NCBI RefSeq assembly: GCF_041200025.1
Contig: NZ_CP165628.1
Coordinates: 1,054,001-1,118,000, forward strand
DNA length: 64,000 nt
Source of the DNA: Rouxiella sp. WC2420
Lineage (GTDB): Bacteria > Pseudomonadota > Gammaproteobacteria > Enterobacterales > Enterobacteriaceae
Direction: 5' to 3'
A program made the position numbers and the translations under genes. The notes under the pieces are model-generated. The model had not been told where the DNA came from. It made no database searches and worked only from the letters and a program-made list of their open reading frames with translations. This document shows, piece by piece, positions 33,241 through 44,463 of the stretch. The first letter of the stretch is position 1, and the number at the start of each line of letters is the position of its first letter.

Positions 33241-35662
33241 ATGGTTTTTCCTCTGGCGCTTTTTGCTGCGCCAACTGGTCCGGTTCAAACTCATCGACGT
33301 TGATTGAGCGCAGGCGACTTTCCTCCGCGCGGGATAGAATACGAGCATCTTCGGCGCTTAAATGACCGGCATCCATTCCCATCTGCGCCAGCTTATCCAG
33401 ACGAGTGAATGACAGTTTTTTACCCATCGCTTCACACAGTCTTTTATGCACCGGCTCGGCGGCAATAATATCTCGTAAAGCTTCTTCCAGCTGACCCACT
33501 GGATTATGCTCGCTTGGCACCAGATACTGACCGCGGGCAATGCGGCTTCGAGTAGCAGAAGGCACCTGAAGGATGCGAGCCAGTTCATGATCTAGTAAGT
33601 CTGAAGGCGCGCGATGTACCCGACCCAGCGGGAAAATCACCAGCGTCATCAACCCAGCAATAAAACCGTTCGGGAAGTTGCGCAGCAGATCGGTTATCGC
33701 CGTCTCGGCCTGATTCAGACAGTCTTGCACGCCCCAATGCACCAGCGGCAGATCGGCCTCGTTGCGACCCTCTTCGTCATAGCGTTTTAACGTAGCGGTG
33801 GCTAAATAAAGCTGACTGAGAATATCGCCAAGACGCGCCGAAATACGTTCGCGACGTTTGAGGCTACCCCCAAGCACGCCCATCGAAATATCTGACAGCA
33901 GCGCGAGGTTGGCGCTCAGACGATTGATATGCTGATAGTAACGACGAGTCGCGTCATTAACCGGCGCGCGGCTGGTGCGACCGTGGGTTAAGCCTAACCA
34001 CAGGCTGCGTACTTTATTGGTTCCAATATGTCCGATATGTCCAAAGAGGGCGCGGTCAAAGCGGGTTAAATCTTTGCTTTCAGCCGCGGCCATTTCTTTT
34101 AGTACATAAGGATGGCAGCGGATAGCACCCTGACCAAAAATAATCATGCTGCGCGTGAGAATATTCGCGCCTTCAACAGTAATGGCGATTGGCGCACCCT
34201 GATACGAACGGGCGACAAAGTTGCTGTTACCGAGCATGATGCCTTTACCACCGGTAATGTCCATGGCGTCCATCACCGCGCGCTGACCGCGATGGGTGCA
34301 GTGATACTTCACAATTGCCGACAGTACGGCCGGTTTTTCACCGAGCATAATGCCGTTGGTGATAAGCGTAGCGGCGGCATCCATCACGTAAGCATTGCCC
34401 GCGATGCGCGCCAGCGGCTCCTCGATCCCTTCCATTTTACCAATCGGCAGTTTGAACTGACGACGTATATAGGCGTAGGCACCGGTAGCAACGGCCAGGG
34501 ATTTCAGGCTGCCGGTAGAGTTGGAAGGCAGGGTAATTCCGCGACCTACCGACAGACATTCAACCAGCATGCGCCAGCCCTGACCGGCCATTTTTGGACC
34601 GCCAATAATATAGTCGATAGGTACGAAAATTGCGTTGCCACGGGTTGGACCATTCTGGAAAGGAATGTTTAACGGGAAGTGGCGATGACCAATTTCGACC
34701 CCTTGGGTATCGGTCGGGATCAGCGCACAGGTAATGCCCAACTCTTCGGTATCGCCCAGCAAATGTTCAGGATCTTTCAACTTGAATGCCAGGCCGAGCA
34801 CGGTCGCGATTGGAGCAAGTGTTATGTAGCGTTTGTTCCAGGTCAGTTTCATGCCAAGAACCTGTTCGCCTTGCCATTCACCCATGCACACCACGCCAAA
34901 ATCCGGGATTGCACCGGCATCAGAACCGGCTTCCGGGCTGGTTAAGGCAAAGCACGGGATCTCAAGACCTTTCGCCAGACGCGGCAGGTAGTGATTTTTC
35001 TGTTCCTCGGTGCCGTAATGTTGCAGCAGTTCACCCGGGCCGAGGGAGTTTGGCACGCCGACGGTAATCGCCAAAATTCCTGAAACGCCCGCCAGCTTTT
35101 GCAGCACGCGGGCCTGAGCATAAGCAGAGAATTCGAGGCCGCCATACTCTTTCTTGATAATCATCGCAAAGAAGCGATGTTCTTTCAGGTAGGCCCAAAG
35201 TTCGGGCGGCAGGTCTGCCAGTTCATGGGTTATCTGGAAGTCATTGGCCATCCGGCAGGCCTCTTCGACCGGCCCATCGATAAAGCGCTGTTCTTCTTCG
35301 GTCAGGGTTTGTTGCGGATAGCCATGCAGCTTGTTCCAGTCTGGCGTACCGCTAAACAAATCGCCCTCCCACCAAGTCGTGCCGGCCTCAATCGCTTCTT
35401 TTTCAGTACGCGACATACTCGGCATGACCTTGCTGAAAGCACGCAGCGCAGGGCCTGAAAACAGGGAACGACGTAAAGAAGGGAGGTTTAAAGGCAGTAG
35501 AATGATTGCCAGAGGCAGCAGTAGCCAGGGAGTCCATAAGCCAATAACGGCCAAGGCAGCGGTATAAACCAGTAGGGCAATACTACTTAATGTCAGGCTG
35601 ACGCGGTGATAAAACAGGGCACCAATCAGCACGAATAAAGCAACGATGCTAAGGACTATCAT
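33215..35662 (-). CDS. fadE: Acyl-CoA dehydrogenase FadE
   Basis: An 815-residue acyl-CoA dehydrogenase, the first oxidation step of fatty-acid beta-oxidation, essentially the same length as E. coli FadE (814). Two hydrophobic N-terminal segments (residues ~1-75) suggest membrane attachment. The FAD/substrate region [17 protein letters not shown] and [15 protein letters not shown] are visible in the central dehydrogenase domain, followed by the long FadE-specific C-terminal part. AGGAG precedes the start by 8 nt, and a FadR-like operator lies just upstream. Its 3' end was captured in the tandem duplication. Confidence 0.96.
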   Translation of the reverse strand: MIVLSIVALFVLIGALFYHRVSLTLSSIALLVYTAALAVIGLWTPWLLLPLAIILLPLNLPSLRRSLFSGPALRAFSKVMPSMSRTEKEAIEAGTTWWEGDLFSGTPDWNKLHGYPQQTLTEEEQRFIDGPVEEACRMANDFQITHELADLPPELWAYLKEHRFFAMIIKKEYGGLEFSAYAQARVLQKLAGVSGILAITVGVPNSLGPGELLQHYGTEEQKNHYLPRLAKGLEIPCFALTSPEAGSDAGAIPDFGVVCMGEWQGEQVLGMKLTWNKRYITLAPIATVLGLAFKLKDPEHLLGDTEELGITCALIPTDTQGVEIGHRHFPLNIPFQNGPTRGNAIFVPIDYIIGGPKMAGQGWRMLVECLSVGRGITLPSNSTGSLKSLAVATGAYAYIRRQFKLPIGKMEGIEEPLARIAGNAYVMDAAATLITNGIMLGEKPAVLSAIVKYHCTHRGQRAVMDAMDITGGKGIMLGNSNFVARSYQGAPIAITVEGANILTRSMIIFGQGAIRCHPYVLKEMAAAESKDLTRFDRALFGHIGHIGTNKVRSLWLGLTHGRTSRAPVNDATRRYYQHINRLSANLALLSDISMGVLGGSLKRRERISARLGDILSQLYLATATLKRYDEEGRNEADLPLVHWGVQDCLNQAETAITDLLRNFPNGFIAGLMTLVIFPLGRVHRAPSDLLDHELARILQVPSATRSRIARGQYLVPSEHNPVGQLEEALRDIIAAEPVHKRLCEAMGKKLSFTRLDKLAQMGMDAGHLSAEDARILSRAEESRLRSINVDEFEPDQLAQQKAPEEKPSPKHTEAA

Positions 35663-35682
35663 AGTAAAACTCCTGAAGTTGT

Positions 35683-35699
35683 AGGAGGTCTGACCTGTT
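35683..35699. promoter_or_regulatory. Candidate FadR operator before fadE
   Basis: On the minus strand AACAGGTCAGACCTCCT resembles FadR sites (core GGTCNGACC), about 20-37 bp upstream of the fadE start codon. FadR repression of fadE is established in E. coli. Confidence 0.6.
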
Positions 35700-35903
35700 G
35701 AGGTGATACTATGGTTTTAGACCAGGACAATGGCTTTATCAACGCGTTTACATTCTAATTACAACTTACGTCACAAAGTCACAGCACGAAGAGTGAAAAG
35801 CGTAAAGTATCGTAGGTAAGACGGCTGGAAGACTTCTAGCCTTTTGCCCTTTCGGCTACACTGCACCGCAGAATATTTGCCTAAGAAACTCTACGAGGTT
35901 GCC

Positions 35904-36485
35904 ATGTACCTGGATATTATCCGTACAGAATTGAACGAAGCTGCTGAAGTACTTAATAAATTCATCAGCGATGAGAACAATATTGCGTCTATTCAACGTG
36001 CTGCAAAACTGATTGCCGACTCTTTCAAAGCCGGTGGCAAAGTGTTGTCCTGCGGTAATGGCGGCTCGCACTGTGACGCTATGCACTTTGCTGAAGAGCT
36101 CACGGGCCGTTACCGCGATAATCGTCCAGGGTATCCGGCCATTGCAATTTCTGACGTTAGCCACATTTCTTGCGTTAGCAACGATTTTGGTTATGAATAT
36201 ATTTTCTCACGCTATCTTGAGGCAGTGGGTCAGAAGGGCGACGTGCTATTGGGCATTTCTACCTCTGGCAATTCGGGCAACGTCATTAAAGCGTTGGAAA
36301 CGGCTAAAGCCAAAGGCATGAAAGTGGTGACTCTGACGGGTAAAGACGGCGGAAAAATGGCCTCGTTGGGTGCCGACGTTGAAATTCGCGTTCCACATTT
36401 CGGCTATGCTGACCGCGTGCAAGAAATTCACATCAAAATCATCCACATCCTGATATTATTAATTGAAAAAGAGATGGCAGAATAA
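35904..36485 (+). CDS. gmhA: Phosphoheptose isomerase
   Basis: A 193-residue SIS-fold enzyme (also called lpcA) that converts sedoheptulose 7-phosphate to D-glycero-D-manno-heptose 7-phosphate for lipopolysaccharide core synthesis. [23 protein letters not shown] and [11 protein letters not shown] are the family signatures. Start at 35904 (GAGG 6-7 nt upstream) matches E. coli GmhA; the 20-codon extension upstream is discarded. Divergent from fadE, as in E. coli. Confidence 0.97.
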   Translation: MYLDIIRTELNEAAEVLNKFISDENNIASIQRAAKLIADSFKAGGKVLSCGNGGSHCDAMHFAEELTGRYRDNRPGYPAIAISDVSHISCVSNDFGYEYIFSRYLEAVGQKGDVLLGISTSGNSGNVIKALETAKAKGMKVVTLTGKDGGKMASLGADVEIRVPHFGYADRVQEIHIKIIHILILLIEKEMAE

Positions 36486-36527
36486 TAAATCCTGCCTGGG
36501 CAATTTTGTTTTATCAGGAGACTGGCG

Positions 36528-37295
36528 ATGTGTGAACTGCTCGGAATGAGCGCAAATGTCCCTACCGATATTTGCTTCAGTTTTACCGGGTTGGTGCAAC
36601 GTGGGGGGCTGACTGGCCCACATAAAGACGGTTGGGGTATTACTTTCTATGAAGGTAATGGCTGCCGGACGTTTAAAGACCCCCAGCCCAGCTTTAACTC
36701 GCCGATTGCCCGGCTGGTGCAGGAATATCCCATTAAGTCGCTGGCCGTGATCTCGCATATTCGTCAGGCGAACCGTGGAGAAGTGTCGCTGGAAAACACC
36801 CATCCGTTTACCCGCGAATTATGGGGCCGTAACTGGACCTATGCCCATAACGGCCAGCTGCGTGGTTATCGCCAGCTGGATACTGGCAAGCTTAGGCCAG
36901 TTGGGCAAACAGATAGCGAATATGCTTTTTGCTGGTTGCTGCACAAACTTTCAGAACGTTATCCGCGCACGCCTCGCAGTTGGCCGCCAGTGTTTCGCTA
37001 TATTGCTTCGCTGGCCGATGAACTTCGCAAGAAAGGCGTCTTTAATATGCTGCTGTCGGATGGGCATTTTGTGATGGCGTATTGTTCAACCAATCTGCAC
37101 TGGATCACCCGCCGCGCGCCGTTTGGCAAAGCCACGCTGCTGGATCAGGATGTTGAGATTGATTTTCAGCAGCAGACGACACCTAACGATGTCGTCACGG
37201 TCATTGCGACCCAGCCGCTTACCGGCAATGAAACCTGGAACAAGATTGCTCCAGGCGAATTCGCATTATTTCACTGTGGCGAACGCCAGCTGTGA
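36528..37295 (+). CDS. yafJ: Class II glutamine amidotransferase YafJ
   Basis: A 255-residue Ntn-type glutaminase with Cys2 as nucleophile after Met removal ([14 protein letters not shown]). The [18 protein letters not shown] and YAHNGQL segments complete the class II site. The acceptor substrate is unknown. It follows gmhA, as in E. coli. Its last 30 bp overlap the end of the convergent yafK. Confidence 0.93.
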   Translation: MCELLGMSANVPTDICFSFTGLVQRGGLTGPHKDGWGITFYEGNGCRTFKDPQPSFNSPIARLVQEYPIKSLAVISHIRQANRGEVSLENTHPFTRELWGRNWTYAHNGQLRGYRQLDTGKLRPVGQTDSEYAFCWLLHKLSERYPRTPRSWPPVFRYIASLADELRKKGVFNMLLSDGHFVMAYCSTNLHWITRRAPFGKATLLDQDVEIDFQQQTTPNDVVTVIATQPLTGNETWNKIAPGEFALFHCGERQL

Positions 37296-37991
37296 AGGCT
37301 GTGGCGTAAGAGTCTGCGATTGATTAACAACATAATTGCCGTTAATGACTGAAACGCTTGGCGGCTGGTGGTATTTCTGGAAATAGGCATAACCAGGCTG
37401 CAGTTGACGCCAGAAATTAATGTAGTAAGAATTTCTATTTAATTGCATGTTGGCGTCAGTCATCCGGAAAGGATAGATACTGATTTCAACGTTGCGCTGC
37501 CCGTTATCGAACGCGGCCTGAACGTAATTAAAGATCACATTCATGTAGGCATCGGTCATGGCATAGCACCCAATAGACAAACAGTTACCGTGGATCATCA
37601 GATATTTACCTGAATAACCTTGAGCGCGATCGTAATCATTGGGGAAGCCGATATTAATAGCGCGATAAAATCTGCTGTCAGGCTTCAAATGGTGAATATC
37701 GATGTTATAAAAACCTTCAGGGCTTTTAAAATCACCTTCACGACGTTTGTTGCCTAAACCGCCCGAGAAATCGCAAATACGATAAGCACCGACCAGTTGG
37801 AATTTATCTTCGACTTTTGCATAGAGTTCGAGAGTGCGCTCTTGCTTAAATATCTGAATATAAACAGGGGAACCTAATAATTGCTGTTGAACACCGGCCT
37901 GTACCGGAGCCTGTTCGCTGGCGACAGCGCTGCTCATGGTAAAAACGGGTAAACTAAAAAGCATCGCAAGTAGCAGCGCGATTCTGACCAT
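37266..37991 (-). CDS. yafK: YkuD-domain L,D-transpeptidase-family protein YafK (LdtF/DpaA)
   Basis: A 241-residue periplasmic protein with an N-terminal signal peptide ([17 protein letters not shown]...SSAVA). The YkuD domain has HG-x8-SIGC as [15 protein letters not shown]. In E. coli YafK (LdtF, DpaA) affects release of Braun's lipoprotein from peptidoglycan. Start 37991 is used since the 26 residues encoded upstream are not signal-like and AGGA lies before this ATG. Confidence 0.92.
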   Translation of the reverse strand: MVRIALLLAMLFSLPVFTMSSAVASEQAPVQAGVQQQLLGSPVYIQIFKQERTLELYAKVEDKFQLVGAYRICDFSGGLGNKRREGDFKSPEGFYNIDIHHLKPDSRFYRAINIGFPNDYDRAQGYSGKYLMIHGNCLSIGCYAMTDAYMNVIFNYVQAAFDNGQRNVEISIYPFRMTDANMQLNRNSYYINFWRQLQPGYAYFQKYHQPPSVSVINGNYVVNQSQTLTPQPSQLAFATVK

Positions 37992-38250
37992 TCTTAATCC
38001 TGCTTTATTTACAACTCTATTATTTTTTATCCGCAGACATTTACGTCGCGGACTGCCACAAATATTCAATAGGTTTGAATGTAGCCATATTAATACTGAT
38101 TAAATTTTTATCAATGGCCTTAAATGTAATTTATTTCTTTATTAGGCGAAAAAAAGCCTTTATTTGCAGCTTTTTACAAAACTCTCGGTAATTAAGCCTC
38201 CGCAAACAGATTAAATGTCTCATTTCGACACTTGAGATTAAGAAATCAAA

Positions 38251-38266
38251 CTGTATACTTATACAG
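38251..38266. promoter_or_regulatory. LexA (SOS) box before dinB
   Basis: CTGTATACTTATACAG fits the LexA consensus CTGT-N8-ACAG exactly and sits 22 bp before the dinB start, so SOS induction is expected. Confidence 0.9.
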
Positions 38267-38288
38267 TTATCCATAGAGGGAAGGGGCT

Positions 38289-39347
38289 ATGCGCAAGATC
38301 ATTCACGTCGATATGGACTGCTTTTTCGCAGCCGTTGAAATGCGCGACGATCCCTCATTGCGCGATATCCCGCTGGCGATTGGTGGCAGTAAAGACCGCC
38401 GAGGCGTGATAAGCACCGCCAATTATCCGGCTCGCAAATATGGCGTTCATAGCGCAATGTCTACCGCGATGGCGCTCAAGCTATGCCCGCATCTTAAAGT
38501 GATACCTGGCCGTGGCGAGGCCTATAAAGAAGCTTCGTTGCGCATTCGGGAAATTTTCGCTCGTTACACGTCGCTGATTGAACCCCTATCGCTGGACGAA
38601 GCCTATCTTGATGTCACCGATAGCCCCTACTGCAACGGTTCGGCAACATTGATGGCCAGTGAAATCCGTCAGGCAATCTTCGACGAGCTTAATCTCACCG
38701 CCTCTGCGGGTATTGCACCGATCAAATTTTTAGCAAAAATCGCTTCAGACCTTAATAAACCCAATGGGCAGTTCGTGATCACACCTGACAAAGTTGCTGA
38801 CTTTTTGCAGGATCTGCCGTTGGCAAAAATTCCCGGTGTTGGCAAAGTCACCGCCCGCAAGCTTGAAGAGCAGGGATTGATGACCTGTGGCGATGTGCAA
38901 CGCTATGATTTAGCACTATTACTGAAAAGATTTGGCAAGTTTGGACGCGTATTGTGGGAGCGCTGTCAGGGCATTGATGAACGCGAGATTTCTTCCGAGC
39001 GCCTGCGCAAATCTGTGGGTGTTGAACGCACGCTGGCTGAGGACATCCACGACTGGGAAAGCTGCGTCGAGCTGATTGACCGGCTTTATCCGGAGTTGGA
39101 AACGCGCCTGACTCGTGTAAGCCCTAGTTTGCGTATTGCGCGGCAGGGCGTAAAGCTCAAGTTTCACGATTTTCAGCAGACGACTCAAGAGCATGTCTGG
39201 CCAGTGTTGAACAAGGCTGATTTACTTAACGTTGCACAAGAGGCGTGGGAGATGCGGCGCGGAGGGCGAGGGGTAAGGCTGGTGGGACTGCACGTCACGT
39301 TGCAGGATCCGCAGATAGAACGGCAGCTTTTATTACCCTGGGAGTAA
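38289..39347 (+). CDS. dinB: DNA polymerase IV
   Basis: A 352-residue Y-family translesion polymerase. Catalytic acidic residues are in [16 protein letters not shown] and [11 protein letters not shown]; the helix-hairpin-helix ([17 protein letters not shown]) and little-finger domain follow. Full length compared with E. coli DinB (351). It ends 3-4 bp before the tandem ERIC array. Confidence 0.97.
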   Translation: MRKIIHVDMDCFFAAVEMRDDPSLRDIPLAIGGSKDRRGVISTANYPARKYGVHSAMSTAMALKLCPHLKVIPGRGEAYKEASLRIREIFARYTSLIEPLSLDEAYLDVTDSPYCNGSATLMASEIRQAIFDELNLTASAGIAPIKFLAKIASDLNKPNGQFVITPDKVADFLQDLPLAKIPGVGKVTARKLEEQGLMTCGDVQRYDLALLLKRFGKFGRVLWERCQGIDEREISSERLRKSVGVERTLAEDIHDWESCVELIDRLYPELETRLTRVSPSLRIARQGVKLKFHDFQQTTQEHVWPVLNKADLLNVAQEAWEMRRGGRGVRLVGLHVTLQDPQIERQLLLPWE

Positions 39348-40097
39348 TATCCGCATCTTTCAAACGGCAGATGCGTTGGCTTCCTTCCATCACTCCAGTC
39401 ACTTACTTGTGTAAGCTCCTGAAGATTCTTCCAGTTGCCGCCTTGCTGCCGTCTGAAATCTACAGGATATTGATTATCCGCATCTTTCAAACGACAGAGG
39501 CGTTGGCTTCCTTCCATCACTCCAGTCACTGACTTGTGTAAGCTCCTGAAGATTCTTCCAGTTGCCGCCTTGCTGCCGTCTGAAATCTACAGGATATTGA
39601 TTATCCGCATCTTTCAAACGGCAGATGCGTTGGCTTCGTTCCATCATTCCAGTCACTTACTTGTGTAAGCTCCTGAAGATTCTTCCAGTTGCCGCCTTGC
39701 TGCCGTCTGAAATCTACAGGATATTGATTATCCGCATCTTTCAAACGGCAGATGCGTTGGCTGCCTTCCATCACTCCAGTCACTGACTTGTGTAAGCTCC
39801 TGAAGATTCTTCCAGTTGCCGCCTTGCTGCCGTCTGAAATCTACAGGATATTGATTATCCGCATCTTTCAAACGACAGAGGCGTTGGCTTCCTTCCATCA
39901 CCCCAGTCACTGACTTGTGTAAGCTCCTGAAGATTCTTCCAGTTGTCGCCTTGCTGCCGTCTGAAATCTACAGGATATTGATTATCCGCATCTTTCAAAC
40001 GGCAGATGTGTTGGCTTCCATCTGTCACTCCAGTCACTGACTTGTGTAAGCTCCTGAAGATTCTTTCAGTTGCCGCCTTGCTGCCGTTTGAAGGATT
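39348..40097. repeat. Tandem array of about six ERIC (127-bp) elements
   Basis: Six copies of the segment starting CCGCATCTTTCAAACG occur at 39351, 39478, 39605, 39732, 39859 and 39986, an exact 127-bp period; the last copy is cut at its end, about 5.9 units in total. Each contains the ERIC core (CCAGTCACT-ACTTGTGTAAGCTCCTG), here with GTGTAAGCTCCTGAAGATTC instead of the common GGGGATTC. Units 2 and 5 share CGACAGAGG where the others have CGGCAGATG, so blocks rather than single units may have been duplicated. It fills the whole gap between dinB and pepD; the short ORFs it carries are by-products of the repeat. Confidence 0.93.
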
Positions 40098-41558
40098 TTA
40101 GCCGCGCTCTGGAATCGCTTTCAGCAGTGCGGTCAGCAACTGCCAGTAAAGGTCAACGCTGCCGATGTGCACTTGCTCATCCGGTGAGTGAGGGCCGGTA
40201 ATGGTTGGGCCGATAGAAACCATGTCCATCTCTGGGTAAGGCTTTTTGAACAGACCACATTCCAGACCCGCGTGGATCACCATGATGTTCGGGGTTTTAT
40301 TAAACAGACCCTGATAAATTTCACGGACTTGCGCCATAACCGGAGACTCCGGGTCCGGCTTCCAGCCTGGATAATCGCCTTTTGGCGAAGTTTTCGCGCC
40401 TGCTAGCTGGCCGACTGAGGTCAACATGCTGACCACGTAGTCTTTGCCGCTATCGATCAGTGAACGAATCAGACAGATGATTTCTGCTTCACCTTCTTTC
40501 ATGCTCACCACGCCAACGTTCAACGAGGTTTCAACTACGCCTTTAACGTCGTCGCTCATGCGGATCACACCGTTTGGCGTTGCGTTTAACAGGCCAAGGA
40601 AACGGCTCTGGCTGTCTTTGCTCAAGGCTTTTACATCGCTGTGTGCAGCTTCGATCACCAGCTTGATGTTTTTTTCCACCGCGGCCAGTTCGAACTGAAT
40701 CACAGACTGGAACTCTTCCGCCGCTGCTTTGAAAGCTTCAACTTTGTCGGCAGCAACCGCTAGCTGAGCGACTGCTTCGCGTGGAATAGCGTTGCGCAAA
40801 GTACCGCCGGTCAGATCCAGCAGACGCACGTCGAGTTTTTCGGCGTGTTTGCACAGGAAGCGAGCCAGCAGTTTGTTGGCATTGCCCAGACCCAGATGAA
40901 TTTCAGCACCGGAGTGGCCGCCTTTCAGGCCTTTCAAAGTAAGTTTCAGCGTAGTGAAATCATCCGGAACCGCTTCGCGCTGCAGAGGCAGAGTGGTGAT
41001 AAAGTCGATACCACCCGCGCAACCCATGTAAATTTCACCCTCGGTTTCCGAGTCGGTGTTAATCAGGATTTCTGCCTGCAGCCAGTTTGGTTGCAGACCA
41101 AATGCGCCGTCCATGCCAGATTCTTCTGTCATGGTCAGCAACACTTCCAGCGGGCCGTGCTCCACATCTTTAGCAACCAGTGCCGCCAAGGCAGAAGCTA
41201 AACCGATGCCGTTGTCTGCGCCAAGCGTTGTGCCGCGCGCTTTTACCCAGCCGTTGTCGATATAAGGCTGAATAGGATCTTTAAGGAAGTCATGAACGGT
41301 GTCGTTATTTTTCTGCGGAACCATATCCAGGTGGGCTTGCAGCACCACAGGTTTACGGTTTTCCATGCCGGCGGTGGCAGATTTGCGCAGCAAGATGTTG
41401 CCAACCTGATCGCGCTCGGCATGGATGCCTTGTTCGGCGGCCCAGTCAATAATGTGCTTAGCCAGTGCTTCTTCATGGTAAGAAGGATGAGGAATAGAAC
41501 AAACCTTGGCAAAAATATCCCACAATGGTTGTGGTGAAAGTTGAGACAGTTCAGACAC
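40098..41558 (-). CDS. pepD: Cytosol nonspecific dipeptidase (beta-alanyl-histidine dipeptidase)
   Basis: A 486-residue M20-family zinc dipeptidase, collinear with E. coli PepD. Metal ligands are in VLQAHLDMVPQ and GADNGIGLASA, with TMTEESGMDGAFGL. The start is GTG at 41558 (SELSQLSPQPLWDIF), with GGAG about 7 nt upstream, as in E. coli; the 57-codon extension upstream is not used. Its stop lies at the edge of the ERIC array, so array RNA follows the coding region directly. Confidence 0.95.
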   Translation of the reverse strand: MSELSQLSPQPLWDIFAKVCSIPHPSYHEEALAKHIIDWAAEQGIHAERDQVGNILLRKSATAGMENRKPVVLQAHLDMVPQKNNDTVHDFLKDPIQPYIDNGWVKARGTTLGADNGIGLASALAALVAKDVEHGPLEVLLTMTEESGMDGAFGLQPNWLQAEILINTDSETEGEIYMGCAGGIDFITTLPLQREAVPDDFTTLKLTLKGLKGGHSGAEIHLGLGNANKLLARFLCKHAEKLDVRLLDLTGGTLRNAIPREAVAQLAVAADKVEAFKAAAEEFQSVIQFELAAVEKNIKLVIEAAHSDVKALSKDSQSRFLGLLNATPNGVIRMSDDVKGVVETSLNVGVVSMKEGEAEIICLIRSLIDSGKDYVVSMLTSVGQLAGAKTSPKGDYPGWKPDPESPVMAQVREIYQGLFNKTPNIMVIHAGLECGLFKKPYPEMDMVSIGPTITGPHSPDEQVHIGSVDLYWQLLTALLKAIPERG

Positions 41559-41805
41559 TGTAAGTCTCCCGATTTTGGATGACGAAAAGATATGACGAAA
41601 TGAAGCACAGAATAACACTTTCTCCGACGCCGTGCGCGTGAGCGAAAGGGGATAATCCGCTAATTTTGGGCTTTCTGTGCCGGATAACTGCTGGTTTTTA
41701 GACTCAGGAGTCACTATAATCTCGCGCAATAAATTTTCCCTGAATAATTTTTTTAAAAGCCGTTAATCTTACAGGCTGGGATATCCCTTTTTTGAGAGTT
41801 AAAAA

Positions 41806-42264
41806 ATGAGCGAAAAGTACGTTGTAACTTGGGACATGCTGCAAATTCACGCCCGTACGCTGGCTAAGCGCCTGCTGCCGGTAGAACAATGGACCGGCAT
41901 TATTGCCGTTAGCCGAGGTGGCCTGGTTCCAGCAGCGTTGCTGGCTCGTGAGTTAAATATTCGTCACGTTGATACCGTGTGTATTTCCAGCTATGACCAC
42001 GACAATCAGCGCGAAATGCACGTACTTAAGCGTGCAGAAGGCGACGGTGAAGGCTTTATCGTAATTGACGATCTGGTCGATACAGGCGGCACTGCTCAGG
42101 CAATCCGTGAAATGTATCCAAAAGCGCATTTTGTGACCGTATTCGCCAAGCCGGCCGGTCGCCCACTGGTTGATGATTATGTGGTTGATATCCCACAGAA
42201 TACTTGGATTGAACAACCTTGGGATATGGGCGTGGTGTTTGTCCCGCCTCTCGTCGGCAAGTAA
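41806..42264 (+). CDS. gpt: Xanthine-guanine phosphoribosyltransferase
   Basis: A 152-residue type I phosphoribosyltransferase that salvages guanine and xanthine. The PRPP motif [14 protein letters not shown] is present, and the sequence is collinear with E. coli Gpt. Divergent from pepD. Two ERIC elements follow its stop. Confidence 0.97.
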   Translation: MSEKYVVTWDMLQIHARTLAKRLLPVEQWTGIIAVSRGGLVPAALLARELNIRHVDTVCISSYDHDNQREMHVLKRAEGDGEGFIVIDDLVDTGGTAQAIREMYPKAHFVTVFAKPAGRPLVDDYVVDIPQNTWIEQPWDMGVVFVPPLVGK

Positions 42265-42268
42265 TCCT

Positions 42269-42387
42269 CTTCATCCTTCAAAATGCAGGGTTGTTGGCTG
42301 CCCTCATTCACCCCAGTTACTGACTCATGTCAGCTCCTGGGGATTCATTCAGTGGCCGCCTACCTGCATCTCGAATGATTTAGAGGA
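42269..42387 (+). repeat. ERIC element after gpt
   Basis: A complete copy of about 119 bp with the core CACCCCAGTTACTGACTCATGTCAGCTCCTGGGGATTC spread over 42309-42346. It is closer to the enterobacterial ERIC consensus than the array copies (CTGGGGATTC kept). Confidence 0.85.
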
Positions 42388-42398
42388 TGCTCTTCACT

Positions 42399-42449
42399 CT
42401 TCATCCTTCAAAATGCAGGGTTGTTGGCTGCCCTTGAATGATTTAGAGG
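42399..42449 (+). repeat. Internally deleted ERIC element
   Basis: Identical to the previous copy for its first ~36 bp (TCTTCATCCTTCAAAATG onwards) and last ~15 bp (GAATGATTTAGAGG), with the central ~68 bp missing. It stands 11 bp after the full copy. Confidence 0.8.
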
Positions 42450-42607
42450 CGTCCAGTGCTGCATTAAGCTTTTATCATTTTAAACGCTCGCTTCTGCGGG
42501 CGTTTTTGATTTATGTCGTGCGTCGAGCCTGCCAGACTTTGTTATAATCCGAGTCTGGAGAAGGTGTGCCCGCGCCTTTTTGCCTGTCAAAGAGGACGCT
42601 CACTGTT

Positions 42608-43855
42608 ATGGCACCTGCTAACCTTTCTGAAACGTTGTTTAAACCGCGTTTTAAATATCCCGAAACCTCGACGCTGGTTGCCCGATCCGATCGCCACTCT
42701 TCGCCGCTGGTTCATTCTGCGCTGGAAGGTGATTCTTTACCCTGTTGGTATCGCACTATCAATCGCCTGATGTGGCTGTGGCGCGGCATCAATCCGTTGG
42801 AAGTTGAAGAGGTTTTATCGCGAATTGCCGTTTCAGTTGCCGAGCGCAGCGATCAACAGTTGCTGGATACCGTAATCGGCTATCGTAACGGTAACTGGAT
42901 TTACGAGTGGTCGCATCAGGGGATGTACTGGCAGCAGCAAGCCCAGGAGCAGCAGGATGCACAAAAGGCCAGCGAGTATTGGCTGCGCGCCGCCAATTTC
43001 TACAGCATCGCTGGTTATCCGCACATTAAAGGCGATTCGCTGGCGGAACAGGCTGAGGTGTTGAGTAATAAAGCTTTCGAAAAATCAGCCGAAAGTTCGA
43101 CCTATGGCTTAAAAGAGTTCTCTTTGCCACGAGAAGGCGGAAAGCCGATTGTCGGATTCGTACACCTGCCTAACAACGGCGAGGCGCCATTCCCTGCAGT
43201 GCTGGTTTGCGGCGGACTCGATACTGTGCAGAGCGATTATCATCGACTTTTTCGCAGCTATCTTGCCCCGTTGGGTATCGCAATGATGACTATCGATATG
43301 CCGTCGGTTGGCTTCTCTTCTCACGTTAAATTGACTCCCGATACCAGCGTATTGCATCAGCAGGTACTTTCTCAACTGGACAAGATCCCTTGGGTGAACT
43401 CAACGCGCATTGCCGTTTTGGGCACCAGATTTGGCGGTAATATTGCCGTGCGTCTTGCCTATCTCGAGCCGCACAGGATCAAGGCCGTAGCCTGTCTCGG
43501 ACCGGTAGTACATCAAATGCTTACCGACGTTGAATGCCAAAAGCGCATACCCGACATGTATATGGACGTGCTGGCAAGTCGTATAGGGATGCCCAATGCT
43601 TCAAACGAAGCGTTAAGGGTTGAACTTAATAGGTATTCTCTGAAAATGCAGGGGCTGCTTGGCCGCAGAACACCTGTGCCAATGCTTTCTGCCTACTGGG
43701 ACAACGATCCGTTTAGTCCGAAGCAGGAATCCAGTCTTATTGCGGGTTCTTGCCCGAATGGCAAAGTTATCGAAATTCCTTCGAAGCCGCTATATGGCAG
43801 TTTTGACCAGGCGCTGAAGGATATCAGCCAGTGGTTGAAGTTGAAAATCACCTAA
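42608..43855 (+). CDS. frsA: FrsA (YafA), alpha/beta-hydrolase-like protein
   Basis: A 415-residue protein collinear with E. coli FrsA (fermentation/respiration switch protein), which binds unphosphorylated EIIA-Glc; esterase or other catalytic activity is disputed. The ATG at 42608 ([22 protein letters not shown]) matches the E. coli N-terminus. In the hydrolase part, the usual GxSxG elbow reads [10 protein letters not shown], with Arg where Ser would be, as in other FrsA proteins (GFRFGAN in E. coli). Confidence 0.94.
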   Translation: MAPANLSETLFKPRFKYPETSTLVARSDRHSSPLVHSALEGDSLPCWYRTINRLMWLWRGINPLEVEEVLSRIAVSVAERSDQQLLDTVIGYRNGNWIYEWSHQGMYWQQQAQEQQDAQKASEYWLRAANFYSIAGYPHIKGDSLAEQAEVLSNKAFEKSAESSTYGLKEFSLPREGGKPIVGFVHLPNNGEAPFPAVLVCGGLDTVQSDYHRLFRSYLAPLGIAMMTIDMPSVGFSSHVKLTPDTSVLHQQVLSQLDKIPWVNSTRIAVLGTRFGGNIAVRLAYLEPHRIKAVACLGPVVHQMLTDVECQKRIPDMYMDVLASRIGMPNASNEALRVELNRYSLKMQGLLGRRTPVPMLSAYWDNDPFSPKQESSLIAGSCPNGKVIEIPSKPLYGSFDQALKDISQWLKLKIT

Positions 43856-43918
43856 CGAAAGTGATTGCTAATTCCCGGAGGTTTGCTACAAATGGATGCT
43901 TAAATAAGGAGATTGTAC

Positions 43919-44320
43919 ATGACGTTACCAAGTGGTCATCCTAAAAGCAGGCTGATGAAACGTTTCGGCACGTTGGGACCTTATATCCGTGAAGCGAAAT
44001 GTGAAAACGAGCGTTTCTTCTTTGATTGTCTGGCAGTTTGCGTAAATGTGAAGCCTGCGCCAGAGAAACGCGAGTTCTGGGGCTGGTGGATTGAGCTGCA
44101 GGCTGATAGCGATCGGTTTACCTATGTCTACGAGTACGGATTGTTCGATAAAGACGGGCATTGGAAAGCGCAAAAGATTAAAGATGCTGAAGTGGTCGAG
44201 AAACTCGAAACCACGTTGCAAACTTTCTATAAAAATCTTAACGCCATGATTGAAGGTATGGAACTCAAGCTCGTCCCGGCAGCAAATCTCCCCAGAGAAC
44301 CCATCAAGCTTCCCGCGTAA
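43919..44320 (+). CDS. crl: Sigma factor-binding protein Crl
   Basis: A 133-residue protein collinear with E. coli Crl, which promotes sigma-S association with core RNA polymerase. [21 protein letters not shown] and [11 protein letters not shown] are the conserved stretches that bind sigma-S. AAGGAG lies 6 nt before ATG 43919. The phoE gene found next to crl in E. coli is absent; proB follows directly. Confidence 0.95.
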   Translation: MTLPSGHPKSRLMKRFGTLGPYIREAKCENERFFFDCLAVCVNVKPAPEKREFWGWWIELQADSDRFTYVYEYGLFDKDGHWKAQKIKDAEVVEKLETTLQTFYKNLNAMIEGMELKLVPAANLPREPIKLPA

Positions 44321-44463
44321 CGCCAAGATTTTTTCTATCCCGATAGTATGTCATTATTATAGCGTTATGCCGGCTGGCATAACGCATGCTGCCTGTTTAA
44401 AAACAACTGGCGGAATGACTCGGGCTTTCGATTCTCACATTCAAGACAAACGGCAGAAAGATT

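Noticed and set aside
39185-40037. Repeated 60-residue minus-strand ORFs, each with the same start, across the dinB-pepD gap
   Set aside because: They recur with the 127-bp ERIC period and have no ribosome binding site; they are by-products of the repeat, not genes.
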